Part shown: positions 36,001 to 43,994 of the stretch, one piece after another | Numbering within the stretch: position 1 is the first letter of the stretch | How the letters are laid out: each line of letters starts with the position of its first letter | Source: Sphingomonas cremea | Lineage (GTDB): Bacteria > Pseudomonadota > Alphaproteobacteria > Sphingomonadales > Sphingomonadaceae | Length of the DNA: 64,000 nucleotides | Assembly (NCBI RefSeq): GCF_021502585.1 | Contig: NZ_JAKFGM010000001.1 | Location: forward strand, 372,001 to 436,000 | Reading direction: 5' to 3' | Program-made: the position numbers and the translations under genes | Notes under the pieces: model-generated | What the model was told of the DNA's origin: nothing | What the model saw: only the letters and a program-made list of their open reading frames with translations | The model's database searches: none

Positions 36001-36026
36001 TGTCCGCAATGGGTCGAAAGCGGTCG
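36001..36026. repeat. palindrome copy 3, after the TIR gene
   Basis: Imperfect palindrome with arms TGTCCGC and GCGGTCG around AATGGGTCGAAA, abutting the TIR stop codon (36027-36029). Same family as copies 1 and 2. Palindromes with the core CCGCTTTCGACCCATTGCGG are, from memory, common between genes in sphingomonads. Confidence 0.78.
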
Positions 36027-36755
36027 CTAGAACGGTAAGTCCTCGTCAGGCTCTTCGCCCTTCAGCGCCTTCTTTGCTTCAGCTAGGCGTCCGGACGTTC
36101 GCTCATCCTTAGCGAGGATCATTTCTATCTCTGCCGCGATGGCGTCGGCGTTCCTACCGCGCCTAGGTAGAGCCTGCTGCTTAGAAATGAAGCCAGTCGG
36201 ATCTTCGTCTTCCATTTTGAACGAGATCACCTTTGCCCCCCGGCCAAAGGCAAACCCCACCTCCTGTTGCGTCCAATTGCTCTGCGAAAATCCTTCGGTG
36301 AGCATTGCAATAAAGCCATCCATCGTGCGCAAGGCTCGCTCAATTTCTGATTGCCACTCCAGCGTCGGATGGATGTCTTCATGGGCAACAAAAGCGTCGA
36401 TCCCGAACGGCACCAGCGCTTCCTTCAACCGGGTAGCCTTTTGGGCGTCTTTGGAAATGTGACTGATAAAAAGCCGGAACAGCTTTGTGTCTTGCCAATT
36501 TTCTGGGGGCAAGGAAGCACTTGTCGGACTAGCACTAACTTCCATCCCAAGTTCGTCTGCAATCTTAAGGATTGTCTCCGTCGCGACGCCGCGCAGGGCA
36601 GTCTTCACATAAATCCACTTGCTGTTGACTGTAACATTCTGCGGAGGCGAGACGGCGAACTCCGCGAGGAAACCATTGATTTCCTCGTATGTGAAACGGC
36701 TTTGAAGTTCGCGTCCGATATTGTCGATCAAGTTGATCTTATCGATGATACGCAA
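36027..36755 (-). CDS. TIR-domain protein (putative defence NADase)
   Basis: A 242-residue protein. Residues ~91-190 form a TIR domain: LFRLFISHISKDAQKATRLK, FGIDAFVAHEDI, LEWQSEIERAL with Glu137 at the usual catalytic position, and SNWTQQEVGFAFGRG. Bacterial TIR proteins in defence systems consume NAD or make signalling nucleotides on phage infection. Residues 1-75 are a separate module (YEEINGFLAEF ... NSKWIYVKTALRGVA) that I cannot name; it may sense or oligomerise. The C-terminus is charged. TTG 36755 is the start (GGGAG 8 nt upstream). It lies in the same direction as, and 145 nt after, the broken tRNA-Lys 5' half, so the tRNA promoter could feed it. Confidence 0.85.
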   Translation of the reverse strand: MRIIDKINLIDNIGRELQSRFTYEEINGFLAEFAVSPPQNVTVNSKWIYVKTALRGVATETILKIADELGMEVSASPTSASLPPENWQDTKLFRLFISHISKDAQKATRLKEALVPFGIDAFVAHEDIHPTLEWQSEIERALRTMDGFIAMLTEGFSQSNWTQQEVGFAFGRGAKVISFKMEDEDPTGFISKQQALPRRGRNADAIAAEIEMILAKDERTSGRLAEAKKALKGEEPDEDLPF

Positions 36756-36814
36756 GACTACAGCTCCCGCTTACTCCCCCAGTGTGCGACTTTTCTCGCA
36801 CGAAAAACGACGAA

Positions 36815-36836
36815 AATCCGCACATTTTCCGCACAC
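36815..36836 (+). repeat. putative integrase arm-type repeats, folK-side end
   Basis: AATCCGCACA and TTTCCGCACAC occur side by side, matching the pair at 34969-34991 in sequence and orientation. Just beyond, 36838-36855 is a perfect hairpin GACTCCT/AGGAGTC with loop CAAA. These sit 45-85 nt inside the attachment core. Confidence 0.65.
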
Positions 36837-36837
36837 A

Positions 36838-36855
36838 GACTCCTCAAAAGGAGTC
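36838..36855. repeat. short perfect hairpin near the island end
   Basis: GACTCCT (36838-36844), loop CAAA, AGGAGTC (36849-36855). On the minus strand it lies between the tRNA-Lys 5' half and the TIR gene, so it could attenuate read-through from the tRNA promoter or be part of the recombination site. There is no T-run, so it is not a canonical terminator. Confidence 0.55.
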
Positions 36856-36899
36856 GTGCTAAGCTTAAGCAATTGAAATATAAGGGTGTTCTGTTGGCC

Positions 36900-36909
36900 T
36901 TAAAAGTCA
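36900..36909 (-). other. attachment core, folK-side end of island
   Basis: The minus-strand sequence TGACTTTTAA is at the end of the tRNA-Lys 5' half and continues into island sequence (GGCCAACAG) instead of ATCAG. It is identical to the core at 34857-34866. Confidence 0.88.
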
Positions 36910-36937
36910 GTTGCTCTACCGACTGAGCTAACGGCCC
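36900..36937 (-). pseudogene. 5' half of disrupted tRNA-Lys gene (attL side)
   Basis: On the minus strand, 36937 to 36900 reads GGGCCGTTAGCTCAGTCGG, TAGAGCAAC and TGACTTTTAA: tRNA-Lys from base 1 through the anticodon loop, identical to the intact copy. It then runs into unrelated island DNA. It starts 19 nt after the folK stop, so the native tRNA was probably expressed with or from within folK. The 3' half is at 34819-34866. Confidence 0.93.
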
Positions 36938-36956
36938 TCACCTGACGGTCAGCCCG

Positions 36957-37448
36957 TTAGCTTGCTCGCCGCCGCTTGCCAAGGCGCGAGGCGAGGTGAC
37001 GGGGCGTCAAACTGCCGTCGATCCGCCAACCCGGCGCAATGGCAGCCAAGGGCCCGATCACGAAATCGCGCTGTGCGAGCCTTGGATGGGGGATTGTCAG
37101 GCGCCGAGTAACGAAGCGACCACCGTCCCATGCGACGAGATCGAGATCGAGCACCCGCTCCCCCCAGCGGCGGCCGCGGCGGCGACCGAAGTCCCGCTCA
37201 ACTCCTTTGAGCGCATCCAACATCTCCGCCGGTTCCAGATCGCTCTCCACCAACGCGACAGCATTGGCGAAGTCTCGACCCGCACCACCGACCGCTTTGT
37301 TGAGGATGATCGGCGACGCATCGAAAAGGGAGTATTCCGCATCAAGTCGGCCGATCGCCGCTTCGACCACGCCCGCCGGTCGGCCGTGGCGGATATGGCG
37401 ACGGTTGGAGCCGATCGCGATGGCGTAGAGATGCGTTGCTCGCCCCAT
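36957..37448 (-). CDS. folK: 2-amino-4-hydroxy-6-hydroxymethyldihydropteridine pyrophosphokinase
   Basis: A 163-residue HPPK that pyrophosphorylates 6-hydroxymethyl-dihydropterin in folate synthesis. Motifs seen: IAIGSNRRH, FANAVALVESDLEP, RRWGERVLDLDLVAWDG with the Mg-binding D-x-D and the IPHPRLAQRDFVIGPLA signature. The native tRNA-Lys lies just downstream. No other folate gene is adjacent. Confidence 0.94.
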   Translation of the reverse strand: MGRATHLYAIAIGSNRRHIRHGRPAGVVEAAIGRLDAEYSLFDASPIILNKAVGGAGRDFANAVALVESDLEPAEMLDALKGVERDFGRRRGRRWGERVLDLDLVAWDGGRFVTRRLTIPHPRLAQRDFVIGPLAAIAPGWRIDGSLTPRHLASRLGKRRRAS

Positions 37449-37545
37449 TGCCGTTCGCCTAGGCTGCGTCGATGAATTTCGCTAGCCCCGCCTGTCTTCA
37501 CATGGACTCTCGAGGCGAGGTCGGGCTGAAGAGGGCTATATTTCG

Positions 37546-38040
37546 GTGAGCGAAGAGATCCGGACCGATCGTCTGCTGCTCCGCCGCGCCTGCGCCAACG
37601 ATATCGAGGCGATGCACCGCATCATGAGCGATGCTCAAGCCATGCGCTATTGGTCGACCCCCCCGCACGTCAGCATTGACGAAACGGCGCGGTGGATGGC
37701 GTCGATGGTCGACGCCGATCCTTCCTCCAGCGACGATTTCATCGTCACGCTGAACGGAGACCTGATTGGTAAGCTCGGAGCGTGGAAACTTCCCGAAATC
37801 GGTTTCCTCATAGATCGACAGCAATGGGGCAGGGGCTATGCAAGCGAGGCCTTGGCCGCCTTCATCAACCAGCGCCGCCGGCTTGGCTCGACGGAGCTTA
37901 CGGCCGATGTAGATCCCCGCAACGAGGGCTCGCTCCGATTGCTTGCGCGTCATGGATTTGTTGAATCCGGGCGCGCCACCGGCACTTGGCAGATCGGCGA
38001 CGAGCTGTGCGACAGCGTCTATTTCAGGCTACTGCTCTAA
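37546..38040 (+). CDS. GNAT N-acetyltransferase (RimJ/RimL-like)
   Basis: A 164-residue GNAT protein. The N-terminus SEEIRTDRLLLRRACANDIE is typical of the RimJ/RimL branch, the acetyl-CoA loop is QQWGRGYASEALAAF and the C-terminal strand is RHGFVESGRATGTW. Starts at GTG 37546. It overlaps the 3' end of aguB by 4 nt (convergent). The substrate is unknown. Confidence 0.88.
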   Translation: MSEEIRTDRLLLRRACANDIEAMHRIMSDAQAMRYWSTPPHVSIDETARWMASMVDADPSSSDDFIVTLNGDLIGKLGAWKLPEIGFLIDRQQWGRGYASEALAAFINQRRRLGSTELTADVDPRNEGSLRLLARHGFVESGRATGTWQIGDELCDSVYFRLLL

Positions 38041-38885
38041 ACGTCGTCGGTCAGCCTGCCATAAAGCTCGGGCCGTCGATCCCTGAAGAAACCGAATGCG
38101 GCGCGATGGCGCTTGGCCTGGCTGATGTCGAGCGTCGCGACCAGGACCCCCGTCTCCTCCGCGCCGAATTCGGCGAGCATGTCGCCGCGTTCGTCGCAGA
38201 TAAAGCTGTGTCCGTAGAACCGCTGGCCGCCCTCCGTACCGATGCGGTTGGCGGCTACAACCGGTACGACATTCGAAACGGCGTGGCCGATCATCGCGCG
38301 ACGCCAAAGCCTTGACGTATCGAGGTCGGGATCATGCGGCTCGGTGCCGATCGCGGTCGGGTAGAAAAGGACTTCCGCCCCCATCAGCATCATCGAACGC
38401 GCTATTTCCGGATACCATTGGTCCCAGCAAATGCCGACGCCTAGCGTCGTCCCAGCCCCCGGCCAAACCTTGAAGCCAGTGTTGCCCGGACGGAAATAGA
38501 ATTTCTCTTCATAGCCGGGACCGTCGGGAATGTGGCTCTTGCGATAGACGCCGGCGACCTTTCCGTCGGGATTCACCATGGCCAGCGAATTATAATAATG
38601 CGGGCCATCCGCCTCGAAGAAACTGGTCGGGATCCAGACTTTGAGCTCCGCCGCCAGCTCCTGCATCGCCAGGACGGAAGGATGTTCGGACGTAGGCCGC
38701 GCATCGGCGAACCGTCCCTCATCCTCGACCCTGCAGAAATAGTGTCCTTCGAACAGCTCGGGCGGCAGGACGACCCTGGCACCCTTCGAATGAGCTTCGC
38801 GCACCAACTCGGCGACTGCCTTGATGTTGGCGACCGTATCCTCGGTGAAAGCAAGCTGAAGGGCGGCGACGGTAATTTTGGTCAT
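38037..38885 (-). CDS. aguB: N-carbamoylputrescine amidohydrolase
   Basis: A 282-residue nitrilase-superfamily enzyme. The Glu-Lys-Cys triad is in PPELFEGHYFC, YRKSHIPDGPGYEEKFYF and LGVGICWDQWYPE. It converts N-carbamoylputrescine to putrescine, the step after agmatine deiminase, whose gene aguA lies immediately upstream with a 4-nt overlap. The pair makes putrescine from agmatine. Confidence 0.94.
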   Translation of the reverse strand: MTKITVAALQLAFTEDTVANIKAVAELVREAHSKGARVVLPPELFEGHYFCRVEDEGRFADARPTSEHPSVLAMQELAAELKVWIPTSFFEADGPHYYNSLAMVNPDGKVAGVYRKSHIPDGPGYEEKFYFRPGNTGFKVWPGAGTTLGVGICWDQWYPEIARSMMLMGAEVLFYPTAIGTEPHDPDLDTSRLWRRAMIGHAVSNVVPVVAANRIGTEGGQRFYGHSFICDERGDMLAEFGAEETGVLVATLDISQAKRHRAAFGFFRDRRPELYGRLTDDV

Positions 38886-39856
38886 TCGGGTACCTGCTGG
38901 CTGATGCAGTGGAAGCTTCCGCCTCCGGTCAGGATATGGTCGGCGCGAAGCCCGACTGCATGCCGGTCGGGAAATAGCGCTTGAATGGCCTCCACGGCGG
39001 CAATGTCATTGGCCGCACCATAAAGCGGGACGACGACGGTCGCGTTACCGATGTAGAAATTCATATAGCTCGCCGGAATGACCTCGCCGTGTCGCTCGAT
39101 AAGGCCTGGCGACGGGATGGCGACTACCTCGAGGTCGGCATCGAGCAGTGCCTCGGCCGCGTCGGCATAGGCTGCGGCATTAGGGTCTTCATCGATCGCT
39201 TCCGGGATTGCGACGCGATTGACTCCGACGAAGCGGGCGAGATTGTCGACATGGCCGTCGGTATGATCGTTGATCAGGCCGTCGCCCAACCAAACCACGC
39301 GTGTAGCGCCGAGATCCCGGCGCAGGCGCTCTTCGACCTCGCCCTTGTCAAAGTCGGGATTACGGTTGGGATTAAGCAGGCACTGCTCGGTGGTGAGGAA
39401 GGTGCCGGTCCCATCACCGTCGATCGCTCCACCTTCCAGGACCCAGTCGGCCTTGGCGTAGGGCAGGCCGGCGGCACGAGACAGACGCTCCCCGATGCTG
39501 TCGTCACCGGGAAGGTCATATTTGCCGCCCCAGCCATTGAAGCCAAACCCCTGCGCACGGCGATCGGCGCCAGTGCCGCAGACGATCGCGCCAGTGTCCC
39601 GAAGCCAGATGTCGCCGAATGGTTCGACAATTACCATTGCGAATGGGGCCAAGCGCCGTGCCTCTGCTGCAGCGGACTCGTCGGCCGCGACCAGCCACAC
39701 CGCTTCGCCTGCGCCCTCCGCATGAACCGCGGCGGCAAATGCCGCCACTTCGGCTTGCGCAGGCACAAGATCGGTTTCCCAAAGGTCTGCAGCGCTCGGA
39801 AATCCGATCCAGACGGCTGCATGCGGCGCCCATTCGGGGAGGGGAGGCGTGATCAT
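38882..39856 (-). CDS. aguA: agmatine deiminase
   Basis: A 324-residue deiminase of the PPAD family. Seen are PEWAPHAAVWIGFPS, the substrate region WLRDTGAIV, FNGWGGKYDLPGDD, VLEGGAIDGDGTGTFLTTEQ, NDHTDGHVDNLARF and the nucleophile Cys in GGGSFHCISQQVPE. It hydrolyses agmatine to N-carbamoylputrescine and ammonia. First gene of the aguA-aguB pair. Confidence 0.95.
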   Translation of the reverse strand: MITPPLPEWAPHAAVWIGFPSAADLWETDLVPAQAEVAAFAAAVHAEGAGEAVWLVAADESAAAEARRLAPFAMVIVEPFGDIWLRDTGAIVCGTGADRRAQGFGFNGWGGKYDLPGDDSIGERLSRAAGLPYAKADWVLEGGAIDGDGTGTFLTTEQCLLNPNRNPDFDKGEVEERLRRDLGATRVVWLGDGLINDHTDGHVDNLARFVGVNRVAIPEAIDEDPNAAAYADAAEALLDADLEVVAIPSPGLIERHGEVIPASYMNFYIGNATVVVPLYGAANDIAAVEAIQALFPDRHAVGLRADHILTGGGSFHCISQQVPE

Positions 39857-39999
39857 CGGGCGGCGCGATACCAGTGCATTCGAGATGCGCCAAGTCGGGC
39901 TTGCATCCGACCGGCTAGGCGGCGCGATTGGCCGTTAAATTCGGGTGATTTTCCAATCGGCGCAATGCACGACTGGACGACCGGAAACGAGATCCAACG

Positions 40000-40028
40000 A
40001 AAAAGGGCGGCCCCGTGAGGGACCGCCC
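40000..40028 (-). terminator. intrinsic terminator of rpsD
   Basis: On the minus strand GGGCGGTCCC pairs with GGGGCCGCCC around a short loop (40028-40005) and is followed by TTTTT (40004-40000). It lies 25 nt after the rpsD stop. Confidence 0.85.
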
Positions 40029-40052
40029 ATTGTTTTCAGGCAGATCCTCGGA

Positions 40053-40667
40053 TCAGCGCGAATAGAATTCGACGACCAGGTTCGGTTCCATCTTCACCGG
40101 ATAGGGCACTTCATCGAGCGTCGGGACGCGGGTGAAGGTGGCCTTGGCGGTGCCGTCGATCGCGACATAATCGGGAACGTCGCGCTCGGCGAGGCTCTGG
40201 GCTTCCATTACCAGCGCCATTTCCTGAGCCTTGGGCCCCAAGGTGATTTCGCTGCCGACGTCGACGCGGCGCGAGGCGATGTTGCACTTCACGCCGTCGA
40301 CGCGGATGTGGCCGTGGCTGACCAGCTGGCGGGCCGCCCAGATCGTCGGCGCGAATTTGGCGCGATAGACGATCATGTCGAGGCGGCGCTCGAGCAGGCC
40401 GATCAGGTTCTGCGAAGCGTCGCCCTTCATCCGGCTGGCCTGCTGGAAGGTCTGCTTGAACTGCTTTTCGGTGACGTCGCCATAATAGCCCTTAAGCTTC
40501 TGCTTGGCGCGCAGCTGGATTCCGAAGTCGGAAATCTTGCTCTTGCGACGCTGGCCATGCTGGCCTGGACCATATTCGCGACGGTTTACTGGGCTCTTGG
40601 GACGCCCGAAGACGTTCTCGCCCATGCGGCGATCGAGCTTATACTTGGCGCTTGAGCGCTTCGACAT
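40053..40667 (-). CDS. rpsD: 30S ribosomal protein S4
   Basis: A 204-residue S4, a primary 16S rRNA-binding protein. The N-terminus [20 protein letters not shown] and the S4 RNA-binding domain ([20 protein letters not shown] ... [19 protein letters not shown]) are clear. It is a stand-alone gene with its own terminator, as in other alphaproteobacteria. Confidence 0.97.
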   Translation of the reverse strand: MSKRSSAKYKLDRRMGENVFGRPKSPVNRREYGPGQHGQRRKSKISDFGIQLRAKQKLKGYYGDVTEKQFKQTFQQASRMKGDASQNLIGLLERRLDMIVYRAKFAPTIWAARQLVSHGHIRVDGVKCNIASRRVDVGSEITLGPKAQEMALVMEAQSLAERDVPDYVAIDGTAKATFTRVPTLDEVPYPVKMEPNLVVEFYSR

Positions 40668-40833
40668 GTGATTTCACTCCAATTTGCTTTTTCAGTTCGT
40701 GCCCGGACCGCACCGGAAGGCCTGATGCCAACCGCGACCACCGCTTCACCGGACGTGCAGGGTCAATTGCGAGCCGCGCGCCTAGCGGGGCAGGCTCGAA
40801 AGGTCAAGCTTTGCAACGGCTCGCGGCTTTGGC

Positions 40834-41157
40834 ATGGCCTCGTCCATGAACGACATGATCCGCGATCCCGACGACTGCACCACCATGACCGAAGTTCGCG
40901 CCGGGGTTGACGATGTCGACCGCCGGATCGTGGCGCTGCTTAAGCGCCGGTTCGGCTACATGGACGCTGCCGCCCGCATCAAACCCGACCGCTCGGCGGT
41001 GCGCGACGAATGGCGCAAGGCCGACGTGCTGTCCAAAGTCGATGCGGCGGCGGACGCGCTAGGGCTCGACCGCAAGCTAGCTGCCAGACTTTATGAAGAC
41101 CTGATCGAGACCTCCATCGCGCATGAGCTGGCGGAATTCGATCGCCGCCGGTCCTAG
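40834..41157 (+). CDS. chorismate mutase (AroQ fold)
   Basis: A 107-residue all-helical AroQ-class protein: MTEVRAGVDDVDRRIVALLK, RFGYMDAAARIKPDRSAVRD, and DLIETSIAHELAEFD. It resembles both short chorismate mutases and the related isochorismate-pyruvate lyase PchB (DCTTM-EVR start). Chorismate mutase makes prephenate for Phe/Tyr synthesis. ATG 40834 or 40846 may be the start. It overlaps the convergent small gene by 4 nt. Confidence 0.85.
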   Translation: MASSMNDMIRDPDDCTTMTEVRAGVDDVDRRIVALLKRRFGYMDAAARIKPDRSAVRDEWRKADVLSKVDAAADALGLDRKLAARLYEDLIETSIAHELAEFDRRRS

Positions 41158-41408
41158 CGAGCGCCCATCGTCTTCAAATCGCCCACGCTCTTGCCGGCGG
41201 CGCGCCGATCCCATTCGGTTTGGGTCAGGCAAAGCTTGGACTTCATCCGTGAGCCGGTTAGCGCCGGATCAACGCGGCAGATCTTTTTCTCGGCCTTTTT
41301 GGTCGGCTCTGCGGCCTGCGCCTCCTGGACGGGAGCGCTAACTGCTTCGGGCGCGGCTGCGGGCGTTTCGGATGCAAGCAAAAGTACGCTGAACAGGGCG
41401 GAGATCAT
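41154..41408 (-). CDS. small exported hypothetical protein
   Basis: An 84-residue protein. ATG 41408 (AGGA 6-8 nt upstream) gives a leader MISALFSVLLLASETPAAA; ATG 41423 is in frame. The mature part has an Ala/Pro/Glu-rich spacer and a basic C-terminal block with two cysteines (KICRVDPALTGSRMKSKLC, then LTQTEWDRRAAG). This R-x-x-GSRM-x-x-x-x-C-LT-x-x-EW pattern recurs in small sphingomonad proteins of unknown function. Confidence 0.75.
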   Translation of the reverse strand: MISALFSVLLLASETPAAAPEAVSAPVQEAQAAEPTKKAEKKICRVDPALTGSRMKSKLCLTQTEWDRRAAGKSVGDLKTMGAR

Positions 41409-41481
41409 GGAAATTCCTATCATATCGGCTGGGATTGCTGGACCTTAGACGGATCCAACCAATACTTTGAAGTCAATAAAG

Positions 41482-42207
41482 TCAGTTTTTCGACGAGCGG
41501 TGGGTTGAAAGAGCGCGAATGATGCCACGTAGCGCCTGGATTTCTCTGCTCGACCATAATGGCTTGGTCAAAATGGTTCGGATCGTCGCTCTTGTCGCGG
41601 ACGTGCGTTCGGGCGGGTGGAAGTAATCCGCTTCCCGGAGCGCGCCTTCCAGCTGGCCGATTAGCCCTTCCAGCTCTGCCATGGCCGCAGGCGGCTCGAT
41701 CTCCTTCGCCGTGGGCTGGGCGAGATCGGCGCCACGCGACCACTCATAGGCAAGCAGGATCACCGCCTGGGCGAGGTTGAGGCTGCCGAATTCGGGATTG
41801 ATCGGCACCGTGACGATGCGGCTGGCGAGCGCAACATCCTCGGTTTCGAGGCCCGACCGCTCTGGACCGAACAATATTGCCGAGCGACCACTGGTAGCAC
41901 GCATCTCGCGCGCCATTTCATCTGGCCCGACGACCGGCATCACTAGGTCGCGCCTGCGTACGGTCGAGGCATAGACCAAACTACAGTCCGCGATGGCTTC
42001 GGCCGTCGTTTCAAACAGTTTCGCGCCCTCCAACACTATGTCGGCACCGCTTGCTGCTGGTCCGGCGTCAGGGTTGGGCCAGCCGTCCCGCGGCGCTACC
42101 AGCCGCATCTCGGTCAGCCCGAAATTGAGCATCGCCCGCGCTGCCTTGCCGATGTTCTGGCCGAGCTGCGGCCGGACAAGGACGATGATCGGCGGTTCGC
42201 CGCTCAT
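41482..42207 (-). CDS. trmJ: tRNA/rRNA 2'-O-methyltransferase, TrmJ-like (SPOUT)
   Basis: A 241-residue SpoU-type enzyme. The N-terminus [20 protein letters not shown], the motif [20 protein letters not shown] and [20 protein letters not shown] are typical of the TrmJ/LasT branch with its trefoil-knot SAM site. It probably methylates position 32 of certain tRNAs; the exact target is inferred. It overlaps nrdR by 4 nt as the last gene of rpiB-glyA-nrdR-trmJ. Confidence 0.88.
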   Translation of the reverse strand: MSGEPPIIVLVRPQLGQNIGKAARAMLNFGLTEMRLVAPRDGWPNPDAGPAASGADIVLEGAKLFETTAEAIADCSLVYASTVRRRDLVMPVVGPDEMAREMRATSGRSAILFGPERSGLETEDVALASRIVTVPINPEFGSLNLAQAVILLAYEWSRGADLAQPTAKEIEPPAAMAELEGLIGQLEGALREADYFHPPERTSATRATIRTILTKPLWSSREIQALRGIIRALSTHRSSKN

Positions 42208-42683
42208 AGCAATTTGGAATGGCCCGGCGGGATCGATTCCTTCTCGACCCGCTCGGCAATCTCGGCGAAATCGCCCGGATCGCTGAAGTCCTTGTAGATG
42301 CTGGCGAACCGAATGTAGGCGACGTGGTCGAGCGCCCTCAATCCGGCCATTACCGCCTCGCCGATCCGGACCGATGACACCTCATCGCCAAGAGTTTCCA
42401 TCTGCCGCTGAACGCCGCTGACGAGCTGGTCGATCTTGGCCGCATCGATGTCGCGCTTGCGGCAGGCATGGCCGATGGCGCGTTCCAGCTTGGCGCGGTC
42501 GAACGGCTCTCGCTTGCCGTCCTTCTTGACCACGATGAGATCCTTTAAATGAACCCGCTCAAACGTAGTGAAGCGCGCCCCACAGCCTTCGCACTGCCGC
42601 CGGCGCCGGATCGCAGCACCGTCCTCGGACGGGCGGCTGTCCTTCACCTGGCTGTCTTCATGCGCGCAGAATGGGCAGCGCAA
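42204..42683 (-). CDS. nrdR: transcriptional repressor NrdR
   Basis: A 159-residue regulator of ribonucleotide reductase genes. The N-terminal zinc ribbon ([20 protein letters not shown] ... [19 protein letters not shown]) is followed by an ATP-cone ([20 protein letters not shown]). It lies 3 nt after glyA and overlaps trmJ, the common glyA-nrdR arrangement of alphaproteobacteria. Confidence 0.96.
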   Translation of the reverse strand: MRCPFCAHEDSQVKDSRPSEDGAAIRRRRQCEGCGARFTTFERVHLKDLIVVKKDGKREPFDRAKLERAIGHACRKRDIDAAKIDQLVSGVQRQMETLGDEVSSVRIGEAVMAGLRALDHVAYIRFASIYKDFSDPGDFAEIAERVEKESIPPGHSKLL

Positions 42684-42686
42684 GCC

Positions 42687-43994
42687 TCAGCCCTCGTAAA
42701 TCGGGAAGCGGGCGCACAAGGCGCGCACCCGCTGATTGACGTCCTGTTCGACCGCGCCATTGCCATCGGCCCCGTTTTTCTGGAGCCCGTCCAATACGTC
42801 GGCAACCATATCGGCGATGTCGCGAAACTCCGCTTCGCCGAACCCACGGGTCGTGCCGGCGGGTGAGCCGACGCGGATGCCGCTTGTCTGCATCGGTGGC
42901 AGCGGGTCGAACGGAACACCGTTCTTGTTGCAGGTGATGCCGGCATGTTCGAGGCTCTGGTCCGCATCCTTGCCAGTGAGGCCGAGCGGACGAAGGTCGA
43001 CAAGCGCCACATGCGTGTCGGTGCCACCGGCAACCAGGTCGGCGCCGCGTTCCTTGAGGCGATTGGCGAGGGTCTGGGCATTCCGGATCACGGCCTTGGC
43101 GTAGGTCTTGAAGCCCGGCTCCAGCGCCTCGCCGAATGCCACGGCCTTGGCAGCGATGACATGCATTAGGGGGCCGCCTTGCAGGCCGGGGAAGACCGCC
43201 GAGTTGACCTTCTTGGCGATCGCCTCGTCATCGGTCAGCACCATGCCGCCGCGCGGCCCGCGTAGAGTCTTGTGCGTGGTCGTGGTGACAACATGGGCGT
43301 GGCCGAACGGGGTCGGGTGCTCGCCGGCCGCGACTAGCCCGGCGAAATGGGCCATGTCGACCATCAGATAAGCGCCGACCTCATCGCATATCGCGCGGAA
43401 GCGGGCGAAGTCGAAGTGCCGTGGATATGCAGACCCGCCTGCGATGATCAGCTTGGGTTGATGCTCGCGGGCCAGTTGCTCGACCTCATCAAAATCCACG
43501 AGGTGGTCGTCACGACGTACGCCATATTGGACGGCGTTGAACCATTTGCCCGACTGGGCTGGCGGAGCGCCGTGGGTGAGGTGACCGCCGGCGGCGAGAC
43601 TCAGACCCATGATCGTGTCGCCGGGCTTAAGCAGCGCCATCATCACCGCACCATTGGCCTGGGCGCCGGAATGAGGCTGGACGTTTGCGAAACCGCAGCC
43701 GAACAGCTGCTTGGCCCGCTCGATCGCAAGAGTTTCGACCGAATCTGACGGTCCGCAACCTTGGTAGTATCGGCGACCGGGATAGCCTTCCGCATATTTG
43801 TTGGTCAGGACCGAACCCTGTGCCTCCAGCACGGCACGGCTGACGATATTTTCCGAAGCGATCAGTTCGATTTGGGTCTGTTCGCGCTCCAGTTCGGCCT
43901 TGATGGCCGCCGCGATCTCGGGATCGGCGTCGGTAAGTCGCTCGGTAAAAAAGCCCAGCGGCTGGACATCGGTAAGTTCGGGAGCAGTGGCCAT
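42687..43994 (-). CDS. glyA: serine hydroxymethyltransferase
   Basis: A 435-residue PLP enzyme interconverting serine and glycine with tetrahydrofolate. Seen are [51 protein letters not shown] and the PLP lysine in [17 protein letters not shown]. The start overlaps the rpiB stop by 1 nt. It is functionally linked to the gcv operon at 22-27 kb. Confidence 0.97.
   Translation of the reverse strand: MATAPELTDVQPLGFFTERLTDADPEIAAAIKAELEREQTQIELIASENIVSRAVLEAQGSVLTNKYAEGYPGRRYYQGCGPSDSVETLAIERAKQLFGCGFANVQPHSGAQANGAVMMALLKPGDTIMGLSLAAGGHLTHGAPPAQSGKWFNAVQYGVRRDDHLVDFDEVEQLAREHQPKLIIAGGSAYPRHFDFARFRAICDEVGAYLMVDMAHFAGLVAAGEHPTPFGHAHVVTTTTHKTLRGPRGGMVLTDDEAIAKKVNSAVFPGLQGGPLMHVIAAKAVAFGEALEPGFKTYAKAVIRNAQTLANRLKERGADLVAGGTDTHVALVDLRPLGLTGKDADQSLEHAGITCNKNGVPFDPLPPMQTSGIRVGSPAGTTRGFGEAEFRDIADMVADVLDGLQKNGADGNGAVEQDVNQRVRALCARFPIYEG

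Larger units (their letters stand above)
34857..36909. mobile_element. tRNA-Lys-integrated mini-island carrying a TIR protein and an intron-containing tRNA-Lys
   Basis: A ~2.05-kb insert bounded by direct repeats of the 10-bp core TGACTTTTAA (minus strand; 34857-34866 and 36900-36909) that is the tRNA-Lys anticodon arm. The host tRNA is split into flanking 5' and 3' halves. Near each end lies a matched pair of TCCGCACA-type repeats, like integrase arm sites. Contents: TIR protein, Cys-rich protein and small membrane protein on the minus strand, and a full tRNA-Lys with a group I intron on the plus strand. No integrase is encoded, so mobilisation would need one in trans or the element is a remnant. 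It looks less GC-rich than its surroundings. Confidence 0.88.

Noticed and set aside
35439-36026. Island palindromes as integron attC sites
   Set aside because: No GTTRRRY/RYYYAAC boxes at the expected places and no integron integrase; kept as a repeat family instead.
34857-36909. Whole island as one giant intron joining the two native tRNA halves
   Set aside because: The two cores are direct duplicates, which splicing would not need, and the ends lack group I or II boundary features; integration explains them better.
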